From contig CP087974.1 in the NCBI GenBank assembly GCA_024426085.1, positions 1,178,001 through 1,242,000 on the forward strand: a DNA stretch of 64,000 nucleotides, given 5' to 3'. Positions 10,087 through 20,069 of the stretch are shown here, piece by piece. Both the position numbers and the translations under genes were made by a program. The DNA is from Rhizobium sp. RCAM05350. Lineage in GTDB: Bacteria > Pseudomonadota > Alphaproteobacteria > Rhizobiales > Rhizobiaceae. Every line of letters begins with the position of its first letter. Positions within the stretch are counted from its first letter, which is position 1. The notes beneath the pieces were generated by a model. That model was not told the origin of the DNA. It saw nothing but the letters and a program-made list of their open reading frames with translations, and did not search any database.

Positions 10087-11031
10087 TTAGCCGAGCAGAG
10101 TTTGAAGCGCCGCGTCGATGTCGGCGGGGGAATTGACGGCAATGCCGGTCACGGATTTGTCGATGCGGCGCGCAAGACCGGTTAGCACCTTGCCGGAGCC
10201 GATCTCGTACAGCGTCGTCACATCGTTCGCAGCGAACCACTCGACGGTCTCGCGCCAGCGGACCTGGCCGGTAACCTGTTCGACCAGCAGATCGGCAATC
10301 TCGCCTGCGTCCGTGACCGGGGCACGCGCACATTGGCGATCAGCGGCACGACCGGATTGTTCTTGGCAACAGTCGAAAGGGCTTCGCGCATGGCGTCTGC
10401 CGCCGGACCCATCAGTGTCGAATGGAAAGGTGCCGAAACCGGCAAAAGGATGGCGCGCTTGGCGCCCCTCTCCGTTGCCAAAGCGGCCGCCTTTTCCACA
10501 GCCGCCTTTTCACCTGAGATCACCAGCTGGCCGCCGCCATTGTCATTGGCGATCTGGCAGGCGCCAAGTGTTTGAGCTTCCTTGCAGACGGCATCGACAT
10601 CCGAATGCTCGAGCCCGATGATCGCCGCCATCGCGCCCTTGCCGACCGGAACCGCCGCCTGCATGGCGTTGCCGCGAATGCGCAACAGCCGCGCCTGTAT
10701 CGGCGAGCGAAAACGTGCCAGCGGCGCAGAGTGCCGAATATTCGCCGAGCGAGTGGCCGGCGACATAGGCGACCTTGGATTTCAGGTCGAGCCCCTTGGC
10801 TTCGAGTACCCTCAGTGCAGCGATCGATACGGCCATCAGTGCCGGCTGGGCGTTGGCCGTCAGGGTCAGCGTTTCTTCGGGGCCGTTCCACATGATGTCG
10901 GAGAGCTTTTCGCCGAGCGCCTCATCGACTTCGGCGAAAACGGCGGCGGCCTCCGGAAAGGCCTCGGCCAGATCCTTGCCCATGCCGAGCGCCTGGCTGC
11001 CCTGTCCTGGAAATGTGAATGCGATTGCCAT
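10087..11031 (-). CDS. fabD: malonyl-CoA-ACP transacylase FabD
   Basis: Transfers malonyl from CoA to ACP, the entry step of elongation. Seen: MAIAFTFPGQGSQALGMG at the N-terminus, the nucleophile Ser in AGHSLGEYSALCA, the catalytic His region SAPFHSTLMGPAADAM, and NSPADIDAALQTLLG at the end. Two frame changes occur, near 10702 (LADT to RLLRIRGNAMQ) and near 10322, so the last 78 codons are in a third frame ending with the TAA at 10087. Reconstructed length is about 314 residues, normal for FabD. Confidence 0.92.
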
Positions 11032-11260
11032 GAGGTTTTTCCTCGTCCTGCGCGCTTGCGCCGCGCCGTTTCATTCCAACCCATTACCGGCAAACATAAG
11101 GCAGGCACGGGCTTTTTCCTCTCCATTCACATTCCTGGTGCCTGAGTCAAGCTTTTGAGGCCCAAAGCCGCGTCTGTGCACGGTCTCCGCTTTTCCCTTG
11201 CACCGCAGCAAACAGCCTCTACATTCGCCGCCGAACAAAGATCGAGGCACGTTGAGCACC

Positions 11261-12328
11261 ATGAAATACAAGACACTCGGCCGTACCGGCATCAAGGTTT
11301 CGGAAATCTGCCTGGGCACCATGACCTGGGGCACGCAGAACAGCGAAGCCGAGGCGCATGAGCAGATGGATTACGCCGTTGGCGAAGGCGTCAACTTCTT
11401 CGACACCGCCGAACTCTATCCCGTCACGCCGGCCGGGCCCGAAACCATGGGCCTGACCGAGGACTATATCGGCACCTGGCTGAAGAAGAGCGGCAGGCGG
11501 AGCGATGTGGTCGTCGCCACCAAGGTCGCCGGCCCCGGCCGTCCGTATATCCGAAACGGCACCCCGGCCAGCCCAAAGACCATGCGCGAAGCGCTCGAAA
11601 TCAGCCTGAAGCGCCTGCAGACCGACTATGTGGATCTCTACCAGATGCACTGGCCCAACCGCGGCCACTATCATTTCCGCCAGGCCTGGACCTACGATCC
11701 CTCGCATCAAGACACGCCGGCGACACTCGAAGATCTGCACGCCATCCTCGGAAACGCTCGGCGCCTTTGTCAAGGAAGGCAAGGTCCGCGCCGTCGGCCT
11801 GTCGAACGATACCGCCTGGGGCACGATGAAGATGCTGTCACTGGCCGAAAAACACGGCCTACCCGCATCGCTTCGCTGCAGAACGAATACAACTTCCTCT
11901 ACCGCGCCTTCGACCTCGACCTTGCCGAATTAAGCCACCACGAGAATGTCGGCCTGCTTGCCTATTCGCCGCTGGCTGCCGGCCTTCTGTCCGGCAAATA
12001 CCTGAACGGCGCCCGCCCGCAAGGTTCCCGTCTCTCCATCAACGGTGACCTCGGCGGCCGCTATACTGAATACCAGGAGCCCGCCGTTGCCGCCTACGCC
12101 GAGCTCGCCAAAAGCCATAACCTCGATCTCGCCCAGATGCAGCTTGCCTTCAGCCTGACCCGGCCTTTCATGACCTCGGTGATCATCGGGGCGACGAGCA
12201 TGGTGCAGTTGAAGACGAACATCGGGGCAAAGGACGTGAAGTTGCCGGCCGACGTACTGAGGGGGGATTGGACGGCTGCACAAGATGTATCCGGCACCGA
12301 TTTGAGGGAGATTGCGGGTTCGGGTTGA
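11261..12328 (+). CDS. aldo/keto reductase, Tas-like
   Basis: NADPH-dependent oxidoreductase of the TIM-barrel aldo/keto reductase superfamily, close in layout to Tas/YajO-type proteins of about 350 residues. Seen: MKYKTLGRTGIKVSEICLG, the catalytic Asp/Tyr region FFDTAELYP, Lys in VVATKVAGP, and His in DLYQMHWPNR, then NADP-binding features near QLAFSLTRPFMTSVIIGATS. Two compensating indels, an extra G in CTCGAA at 11747-11753 and a lost base near 11862, garble about 38 residues; the other frame restores ETLGAFVKEGKVRAVGLSND. Substrate not predictable. Start at 11261 fits the conserved N-terminus. Confidence 0.85.
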   Translation: MKYKTLGRTGIKVSEICLGTMTWGTQNSEAEAHEQMDYAVGEGVNFFDTAELYPVTPAGPETMGLTEDYIGTWLKKSGRRSDVVVATKVAGPGRPYIRNGTPASPKTMREALEISLKRLQTDYVDLYQMHWPNRGHYHFRQAWTYDPSHQDTPATLEDLHAILGNARRLCQGRQGPRRRPVERYRLGHDEDAVTGRKTRPTRIASLQNEYNFLYRAFDLDLAELSHHENVGLLAYSPLAAGLLSGKYLNGARPQGSRLSINGDLGGRYTEYQEPAVAAYAELAKSHNLDLAQMQLAFSLTRPFMTSVIIGATSMVQLKTNIGAKDVKLPADVLRGDWTAAQDVSGTDLREIAGSG

Positions 12329-12436
12329 GGATCGCTTTGCGCCGAAGTTGCGACTATTGGATTCGGACAGCCGCGATGGCATCGGCGGTAGACCTACTGT
12401 AGAGTATGGTCCAGAGCACGCCGAGAAAGCCCGACC

Positions 12437-14655
12437 ATGGAGCGTCATCTCGCAGCAATCCTGATCGCCGATGTCGTTGGTTACGGTCGCTTGAGCCAGA
12501 TCGACGAGGAAGGTACGCGCGTTCGTTTCCAGGCCGATATGAAGGATATCTTCGAACCGGGGATCGCCGAACACAGCGGCCGGCTGGTCAAGACCATGGG
12601 CGACGGCCTGTTGGTCGAGTTCCACAGCGTCGTCGATGCCTTGCGCTGTGCGATAGACGTGCAGCAGCAGAAAGCGAAGCAGAACGCCGCCGCGCCACCC
12701 GAACAGCGGCTCGATTTCCGGATCGGCGTCAATCTCGGTGACATCATCGTCGAGGGTGAAGACATCCACGGAGACAGCGTCAACATTGCGGACCGGATAC
12801 AGGCGCTGGCCGAACCCGGCGGCATCGCCATTTCCGGGACGGCTTATGATCAGGTGAAAACGAAGGTTTCAATCGGCTATGTCTCGCTCGGAGAAAAGAA
12901 GGTCAAAAGCATAGGCGAGCCGATACGGATATACCGTATCGTGCTTGACCCGGTGGCGGCGAGCAAGACGATTGGCGCACGAAAAAGTCGGCGCTCATGG
13001 CGGGTTCCAGCCGCGGCAGCGGCGATCGTTGCCCTTCTGCTGGCGGGTGCCGCGTTCTGGTGGCAACCTTGGACGTTTCTTCAAACGTCGCCGGCCGCGG
13101 AACGTCTGGTTTACCCGCTGCCGGACAAGCCATCGGTCGCAGTGCTGCCCTTCATCAATGTCAGCGGCGACAAAGAGCATGATCACCTTGCTGAAGGTTT
13201 GACAGACGATCTCATCACTGAACTATCGAAGGTCTCCGGTCTGTTCGTGATCGCTCGTCATTCGGTTTTCGCCATAGGGGGTACATCCGGCAAGATTCAG
13301 GACGTGGCTGCGGAACTCGGCGTGCACTATGTTCTCGAGGGCAGTTTGCAACAGGCAGGGTCAAGGCTGCGGATCAATGTCAAGCTGATTGACGCGGTGA
13401 CCGGCCTCTCCCTCTGGGCCGAGCGCTACGACCGCCAGTATGCCGACCTCTTCGCAGTTCAGGACGATGTCATCGGCAAGATCATTTCTGCCCTCGCCGT
13501 CAAGCTGAGCGAGGGTGAGCGAGACCAGTTGGCCCGGATCCCCACCAACAATCTGGAGGCCTATGACTACTATCTGAGAGCCGAGCAGGAGGGCGTCACC
13601 TACAGCGATGTCGAGACCTACCGCCAGACACTGTCCTTTTACCAGAAGGCAATCGACCTTGATCCGGGTTTTGCCAATGCCCACGCAGGAATAGCCCGTG
13701 TCGCCGTCGATGTTTGGCGTAACGACTACACCTTTCTTTGGTCGGCAGCAGTGGCTCGCAAGATCGCATATGACGCTGCAGGGCAAGCCCTGAAACTGGA
13801 TCCTGACAACCGCGGGCACGCACTGTCCTTGCACTCCTGCAACTGGTCGACGGCCGCGATGCGGAGGCGATGGATCTGGCGCACAGGGCAGTTGCCGCTC
13901 AGCCAAACGATGCGGAAGCATTTGGGAACATGGCGCTCATACTGGCGCATACCGGAAGGCATGACGAAGCGATCGTCGAAATGGAGAAAGCTCTGCGGCT
14001 TGACCCTTCGCCCCCGCCAAGCTTCCAGTTGCTGGCCGGTATCGTCTTTTATACGGCGCGCGACAACGAACGGGCTATCCCGCTGATGGAAGCGGCGCGC
14101 GAAGCTCTGCCGAACGCCGAACCGGTGCGCGAATATCTTGCGGCAGCCTATATGACCAAGGGCGATCGGCTGCGCGGCACGCAGGAAGCGGCCAAACTGC
14201 TGAAGCTGTTTCCGGATACCAATCTTACCTACTACAGCTATCTCTATGACTACTGGCGCGAGGATGACCGCCAGTATCATCTGACGAGCCTGCGTTCAGC
14301 CGGCATTCCTGAATGGCCGTTCGGCTTTGAAGGGAAAGCGGCTGATCGGGTCGCAGGCGCCGACCTGCGCAATCTCGTCACCGATAAAACATGGATCGGC
14401 AAGCACAGGAACGGCACCGATTTCATCCAGCATTTCGACAAGACCGGAAACACCGCCTATCGCAGCGCCAATACGAACATTACCGGGGTGGTGGAAATAC
14501 AAGACGACCGCCTCTGCGAAACCTTCGGCGGCTCGTTCCTCGATCGCATGGTCTGCGGGTACGTTTACCGCAACACGACCAAACAAAACCCTGCGGCGCA
14601 ATACATTCATGTCACGCCGCAGGCCCTGAAGTTCTTTTCGCTCGCCCCTGCATAG
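12437..14655 (+). CDS. class III adenylate/guanylate cyclase with TolB-like and TPR regions
   Basis: Domain order: a class III nucleotide cyclase homology domain (residues ~1-165) with metal-binding Asp in LIADVVGYGRLS, second Asp in KTMGDGLLVEFHS, and the Asn/Arg pair in GDSVNIADRIQAL; one membrane segment near residue 195 (AAAAAIVALLLAGAAFWW); a TolB-N-like region (KPSVAVLPFINVSGD, EGLTDDLITEL); then TPR-type helices (FYQKAIDLDPGFANAHAGIA, ALRLDPSPPPSFQLLAG). It ends with a roughly 130-residue unrecognised tail. A one-base loss near 13835 separates LSLHS from LQLVDGRDAEAMDLA. This architecture is expanded in rhizobia; the product is probably cAMP. The stimulus is unknown. Confidence 0.88.
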
Positions 14656-14694
14656 AACCAAGGACCGGACCGCGGCCGGATCACTTGGCGGTGG

Positions 14695-15218
14695 TCACCT
14701 GGCGGTATTCTGCCGCCAATCCGCCTGCAGTTTTTCAGAAACAAGGGTATGCTGGACCTCGGTCCAATGCTTCTGCGAATTGACGACTTTGGTCGGATTC
14801 TTTGCAAAGCCGTCCGCAGCGCCCGGATCATAATTGATATAGAGCTTGCCCTCTATGATCCGCCAGGCTTTCGGATCGATATTGGTCGTGACGGTTCCCA
14901 AAGACACTCCGTCAGCGCAATACCCGCCATACTGCGGCGCATATTTGGCCGGTTCCTTGATGAAAAGATCGCGATTTTCGGCGCTCGCAAAATGCCAGGT
15001 CGCGCCCAGCCAGTGATGGGAATATTTCGCATCCTTCTGACAGCCTCGTTCTGGGTGAAATAAGCGACCGGGTCGTAACCCTTGATCGCGACGTCGCCGA
15101 AATAGCCGGTATTGACAAAATCTTCTGCCCTGACCGGCTGGGTGACCGCGAACAAGATCACCGCCGCCCCGGCAATCGCAACGATCCGGGACCTGCTGTT
15201 TCTGTTCAAATCAGTCAT
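14695..15218 (-). CDS. exported YHS-domain protein
   Basis: A 170-175 residue protein with an N-terminal signal (RIVAIAGAAVILFAVTQPVRA) and a YHS domain: IKGYDPVAYFTQNEAV, then HHWLGATWHFASAENRDLF and PAKYAPQYGGYCADGVS. The C-terminal part GKLYINYDPGAADGF is typical of periplasmic YHS proteins. YHS domains are proposed metal-binding modules; the role of this family is not established. A frameshift near 15035 separates QNEAV from KDAKYSHHWL. It is convergent with the cyclase gene, with stops about 40 bases apart. Confidence 0.8.
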
Positions 15219-15263
15219 GCCATCCTCCGTTTTTCCTGCCCGCCCACCGGTCGAAACGAAATA

Positions 15264-15853
15264 TCATTTTCGTTTCGTGCACTCGGCATAGAGCCAAGGG
15301 CCGACGATCGCGGCGTCCTGACAGGCTGCACCGGCCTTTAAAAGCAGTTCCGCTGCACCCCAATGCTCGCGCCACCCCGCCTGGGTCAAAGGCGTGTAAC
15401 CGTTTCTTTCCTTTGCTTCGATATCCGCCTTGTTGGCCAAGAGAAAGGCGACCACATCGGCATGGCCCTCCTCAGCTGCCGCGTGGAGCGGCGTCATCCG
15501 GTAGAAATTCTTGCTGTCGTCAACCGCCGCGCCGTTGGCGACAAGGAGCTTCACGACGTCGAGGTTTCCACCATAGGCCGCAGCATGCAGGGCGGTCAGC
15601 CCACCTTTGTTGCGAACCTCGATATCGGCGCCCCGTTCCAATAAAACGGCGACGATGTCGGCATGTCCGGCAAGCGATGCGACGACGAGGACCGGGTCTC
15701 CCGCACTATCGGGCTCCGCTACGTCGGCGCCTTGATCCAACAACTTTTTGCACCCGCGACATCTCCATTTTTGGACGCATCATGCAAAGGGCCGGCCAAA
15801 GCGACCGAAGCCCAGAACATGGCTCCAAGAACGGAAATGCTCAGGAAATTCAT
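15264..15853 (-). CDS. exported ankyrin-repeat protein
   Basis: A short signal peptide (MNFLSISVLGAMFWASVALAGP) is followed by about five ankyrin repeats, for example GDPVLVVASLAGHADIVAVL, GLTALHAAAYGGNLDVVKLL and MTPLHAAAEEGHADVVAFLL, and a C-terminal AACQDAAIVGPWLYAECTKRK with two Cys that could pair. Length is about 196 residues. A frameshift near 15745 separates KNGDVAG from LLDQGADVAEP. It probably acts as a periplasmic protein-binding scaffold; the partner is unknown. It lies 46 bases upstream of the YHS gene on the same strand, so the two may be co-transcribed. Confidence 0.8.
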
Positions 15854-16397
15854 CAAACACCCACCGGTCCCGCTTTGATCTCGCAGGAGCTGAACTGCAT
15901 ATAAGCTATCACAAATAGACTGGAGGAACAAGAATTGCGCAGGCAAGGGCGTCGGTCTTGCGCCGGAGCAGACGCCAGGTTCGGGGAAAGGCCTTCTTCC
16001 TCCGCAGCTTAGACTGCTATGGAGATGCCTGCACGGCACACACAGGATCGGCACATATGTGGGTGTAGCGCGCAAAATCAAATGGCAGTTCGCGGTCTTC
16101 CATTTGAAGGAGCTCGTCGGTGAGACGCCAAAATTCCCCTCGCCCCTTGCTTCCTGCCCGAAAATGCGTATAAGCGCGCTGTTCTGCAACACCCGGTCTT
16201 TTGGCTGGTGGCTGAACGGAGGGCCGGTTTCCCCTAAGAGACCTGTCAGGACCTAAAGGGGTCCAGCCTCCCGTGTCTCCGCTCTCGACCGTCTCGAAAC
16301 AACACTTTCTTGCCGGCTGCTCGCAGCCACTTGAACAGTCGTTGAGGCTTAGCCGCCGATTTCCGGGTGACGATTAACGCAAGAAAGGCAAAGCCTC
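15854..16397. other. 544-base spacer between ankyrin gene and rpsF
   Basis: No gene recognised in 15860-16140. The right part carries the rpsF promoter and a leader of about 220 bases containing a short hairpin candidate, GGACC-TAAA-GGGGTCC near 16249. An S6:S18-binding leader is known in other bacteria, but I cannot confirm that motif here. Confidence 0.4.
16147..16174 (+). promoter_or_regulatory. predicted promoter of the rpsF operon
   Basis: TTGCTT (16147-16152) and TATAAG (16169-16174) are separated by 16 bases. This is a good alphaproteobacterial sigma-70-type pair and the best I see upstream of rpsF. It would give a leader of about 215-220 bases. Confidence 0.5.
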
Positions 16398-16845
16398 ATG
16401 GCTCTTTATGAACATGTATTCCTTGCCCGGCAGGATATTTCCGCACAGCAGGTCGACGCTCTCGTCGAACAGTACAAGGGTGTACTGGAAGCTAACGGCG
16501 GAAAAGTCGGGCGCGTCGAAAACTGGGGCCTCAAGTCCCTGACGTACCGCATCAACAAGAACCGCAAGGCTCACTACGTTCTGATGGACATCGATGCTCC
16601 GGCACCGGCCGTTCACGAGATCGAGCGCCAGATGCGCATCAACGAAGACATCCTTCGTTACATGACCATCGCTGTTGAAAAGCATGAAGACGGCCCGTCC
16701 GCCATGATGCAGAAGCGCGACCGCGACGACCGTCCGCTGCGGACGGCGACCGTCCTGACCGTGGTGGCTTCGGCGACCGTGGTCCGCGTCCGGACCGTGG
16801 TGATCGTGAAGACCGTCGCGCCGTCCGCGCGAAGACCGGGCATAA
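16398..16845 (+). CDS. rpsF: 30S ribosomal protein S6
   Basis: Binds the platform of the 30S subunit together with S18, encoded next. Seen: [40 protein letters not shown] and [20 protein letters not shown]. The C-terminal tail should be rich in Asp, Arg and Gly ([20 protein letters not shown] in the adjacent frame) and end with a TAA at 16843-16845. Two one-base losses, near 16731 and near 16830, instead let the raw frame run to 16865. The spacing to rpsR is then 12 bases with an AAGGAGAGAAG ribosome-binding site. Confidence 0.93.
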
Positions 16846-16857
16846 GGAGAGAAGATT

Positions 16858-17106
16858 ATGGCTGATACACTGTCCGCTCCCGCACGCCGCCCGTTCCATC
16901 GCCGTCGCAAGACCTGCCCCTTCTCCGGCGCCAACGCTCCGAAGATCGACTACAAGGACATCCGTCTCCTGCAGCGCTACATTTCCGAGCGCGGCAAGAT
17001 CGTTCCTTCGCGTATCACGGCAGTCTCCCAGAAGAAGCAGCGCGAACTGGCCCAGGCCATCAAGCGCGCCCGCTTCCTCGGCCTCCTGCCTTACGTCATG
17101 TCCTAA
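16858..17106 (+). CDS. rpsR: 30S ribosomal protein S18
   Basis: Intact 82-residue S18, the partner of S6 on the small-subunit platform. Seen: [39 protein letters not shown] and [16 protein letters not shown]. It has a strong ribosome-binding site, AAGGAGAG. Second gene of the rpsF-rpsR-DUF2232-rplI operon. Confidence 0.97.
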   Translation: MADTLSAPARRPFHRRRKTCPFSGANAPKIDYKDIRLLQRYISERGKIVPSRITAVSQKKQRELAQAIKRARFLGLLPYVMS

Positions 17107-17308
17107 TGCATGACTCTCCGTTGGGTCTCTGACTCGACGGAAGCTGACTCAAGGTGAGGCGAACCGCCGATGGCATCGCCTCACCTTCTCCCTTCCGCGT
17201 TGGGCGCGGATCGGAAACACCGGCGCATTCAGCGCTAAAACCCATGTTGGGGCTTCGTTCTTTATTTGAAGAAACGCCTCTAACTGCTTGATAGCAGGAC
17301 AGCGACAC

Positions 17309-18288
17309 GTGAAGACATTGAACACAACATCGCTGATGACCGGCGCTTTTGCCGGCGTGACCGCTGCCTTGCTTTCGCTTGGCGCGAACACGCAGTCGTC
17401 GTTGGCGATCGTGCTCTATGCCGCCTCTGCGCTGCCGATCCTGATTGCCGGCCTTGGCTGGGGCAATGCCGCAGCGATTGCCGCCGTCGTCGTCGCCGGC
17501 CTGACGGGCACGGTGCTCGTCTGCCCCTATTTTGCCCTTCTGATCGCGGTCATCACGCTGATCCCCGCCGCATGGCTCAGCCACCTTGCCAATCTGGCCC
17601 GGCCGGCGTCCGAACTCGGCGGTCCCCGATGGTGCGCTTGCCTGGTATCCGCTGTCGGACATCCTCACCCATCTCGCCGTGCTCGTCACCCTCGGCATGA
17701 TCATCGTCGGCGTCATCATCGGCTATGACGGCACCATGTCGGACCGGATGATCGACATCGTCATGGAAGCGCTGAAGGCGCAGGAACCCGGTTACAATCC
17801 GGATGCCGCGTCGATCGCCCAGATCAAGTCGATCTTTGGCGTCGCCCTGCCGATGGTGCAAGGCGCCATCTGGGTACTGATGCTGTTTGCCGCCTATTAC
17901 ATTGCCACCCGCATCGTCCAGACATCCGGCAAGAGCCTGCGCCCCGCGCGAAGACATGCCGTCGACCCTGCGCATGCACCGCTTCTCGATCTTCGCGTTT
18001 CTCGGCGGCCTGCTGCTTGCCTTCATGGGCGGTGTTCCGGCGATCGTCGGCGCTCTTGTTTGCGGCACGTTCGGCGCCGGCTTCCTGCTGGCCGGCTTCG
18101 CCGTCTTCCATTTCCGCACACGCGGCAAGTCCTGGCGGCTTCCGGTGCTGTGGCTTGGCTATCTGTCGGTCCTGATCTTCACGATCCCGGCATTCTTCTT
18201 TCTCCTGTCGGGTCTGATGGACACGCGGCGCGCCATCGCGCTGTCGCCGGCGGGGAAAACCACTGAGACTGAAACAAAAGACCTCTGA
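17309..18288 (+). CDS. DUF2232 family integral membrane protein
   Basis: Multi-pass inner-membrane protein with about eight hydrophobic segments, for example [55 protein letters not shown] and [17 protein letters not shown]. It sits between rpsR and rplI, as alphaproteobacterial DUF2232 genes commonly do; the function is unknown. I take the GTG at 17309 ([16 protein letters not shown]) as start; an ATG at 17288 is an alternative. Frame changes occur near 17622 (ELGGP to [10 protein letters not shown]) and near 17945 (SLRP to [10 protein letters not shown]). Confidence 0.8.
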
Positions 18289-18312
18289 ACAGACACACGA
18301 AAGGACACTATC

Positions 18313-18889
18313 ATGCAAGTCATTCTTCTCGAACGTTGCCAAGCTCGGCCAGATGGGCGAAACCGTCAAGGTTCGCGACGGCTTTGCTCGTAACTACCTC
18401 CTGCCGCTCGGCAAGGCGCTGCGCGCCAACGAAGCCAACAAGAAGCGTTTCGAAGCCGAGCGTTCGACGCTCGAAGCTCGTAACCTCGAGCGCAAGTCCG
18501 AAGCACAGGCCGTTGCCGAAACCCTCGGCGGCAAGTCCTTCATCGTCGTCCGTTCGGCCGGCGAAACCGGTCAACTCTACGGTTCGGTCGCTGCCCGCGA
18601 TATCGTTGAAGTGCTCGGCGCCGAAGGCTTCAACATCGGCCGCAACCAGGTCGACCTCAACAACCCGATCAAGACCATCGGCCTGCATGACGTTGTCCTG
18701 CACCTTCATGCCGAAGTCGAAATCAAGGTTCAGATGAACGTTGCCCGTTCGGCTGAAGAAGCAGAACGCCAGCAGAAGGGCGAAAGCCTGACATCGGCCG
18801 ACGCAATCTACGGCGTTGACGAAGATGCCCTGAAGCCGGAAGACTTCTTCAACCCGGAAGCAGAATTCGAAGGCGGCGACGACGAGTAA
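18313..18889 (+). CDS. rplI: 50S ribosomal protein L9
   Basis: Ribosomal protein at the base of the L1 stalk. The start MQVILLER at 18313 is followed by a frame break near 18336 (AACGTTGCC where AACGCGTTGCC would restore [13 protein letters not shown]), consistent with loss of a CG dinucleotide. The remainder [20 protein letters not shown] through [20 protein letters not shown] is canonical, with the acidic C-terminal extension usual in rhizobia. About 192 residues. It ends the ribosomal operon and is followed by two hairpins. Confidence 0.94.
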
Positions 18890-18902
18890 TCGTCATCGCA
18901 AC

Positions 18903-18974
18903 GGGCGCCCTATGGCGCCCGGCTTGCCTGACCGGCAAAACGAAAGGCCCACGATTGATATCGCGGGCCTTTCG
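18903..18974. terminator. two hairpins between rplI and the emrA homologue (bidirectional terminator)
   Basis: First stem GGGCGCC / GGCGCCC (18903-18909 and 18914-18920, loop CTAT). Second stem CGAAAGGCCC / GGGCCTTTCG (18941-18950 and 18965-18974). They lie between convergent genes and can end both the rplI and the efflux transcripts. Confidence 0.7.
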
Positions 18975-18996
18975 CATTTCAAACTCTGTCTGACTG

Positions 18997-20051
18997 CTAC
19001 TTCGCCGCCTGCGGCTCTGCTGCCTTGTCTATGCGCACCTCGACGGACATGCCCGGTGCCAGCGCCTCTGCCAGCGCCTGGCCGGGATCGATCGAGACGC
19101 GGACACCGACGCGCTGGGCAACCTTGGTGAAATTGCCGGTGGCGTTGTCGGCCCGGATGACACTGAACTCGGAGCCGGCGGCCGGTGAGAACCGTTCGAC
19201 ATGGCCGTTCAACTGCGCCTTGTTGAGTGCATCGACCGAAAAAAACACCGGCTGGCCAATCTTCATGCCGTCGAGCTGGGTTTCCTTGAAATTGGCGATG
19301 ATCCAGACATCCTTCGGCACGATGGCCATCAGTTGAGTGCCTGCCGTCACATATTGGCCAAGCCGCGCACCGACTTCGCCTGAGCGTACCATCCTGTGGT
19401 GCGGTAATGGTGGTATTGTCGAGATCGATCTGTGCCAGTTGCACTGCTGCTTCGGCACTGCGGACGGCTGCCTCCAGACCGGCCCGCGAACCGATGGTGG
19501 TGGCGAGGTTCTGGCGCGACACCTCGATCGCAGCCGTCGCCTGATCGACGCCTGCCCGTCCCTGCTCAAGGGTCGCCCGGGCGGTATCGAGATCGACCGA
19601 TGTCGCGATGCCTTTTCAGCCAATGGCCGGATGCGGTCCCACGCTTGCTGGGCGCGTGTCAGCGTGGCGACAGCACTGTCGCGCTGGGCTTCGCTGGCGG
19701 CGATGCTCGCCTTTGCGGAAAGCTCCTGCTGATAGGAGTTGGACAGCGACGCCTTCTGCGTATCCAGCGTACCCTTGGCCTGCGCCAGTTTCTGGCCATA
19801 GATCCGGTCATCGATTTTCAGGAGAACCTGCCCGGCCCTCACCGCTTCATAATCCTTGACCGGCACTGCGGTGACATAACCGGACAGCTGCGGACTGACG
19901 ATCGTCACATAGCCGCGGACATAGGCGTTGTCGGTCATCTCGACGGTCGTTGAAAACGGCGGGAGGCGCCACGCGTAGAGAACCAGAAGCACGCCGGCAA
20001 GGCCTGCCAGCAGCGTCAGGATGGTCGCGGGGAACGAAGTGTCTTCAGCAT
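18997..20051 (-). CDS. HlyD/EmrA-type membrane fusion protein
   Basis: Periplasmic adaptor linking an inner-membrane MFS pump to an outer-membrane channel. Seen: N-terminal membrane anchor (ATILTLLAGLAGVLLVLYAW), the EmrA phrase VEMTDNAYVRGYVTIVSPQL, the lipoyl half VKDYEAVRAGQVLLKIDD, a coiled-coil region, and the beta-barrel part ANFKETQLDGMKIGQPVFF. Two compensating indels near 19610 and 19395 garble about 70 residues of the hairpin. The first codons (MLKT at 20051) need one more frame change to join the anchor. It lies downstream of the pump gene on the same strand; gene order is marR-emrB-emrA. Confidence 0.87.
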
Positions 20052-20069
20052 GGATGAACTCTGAACATA

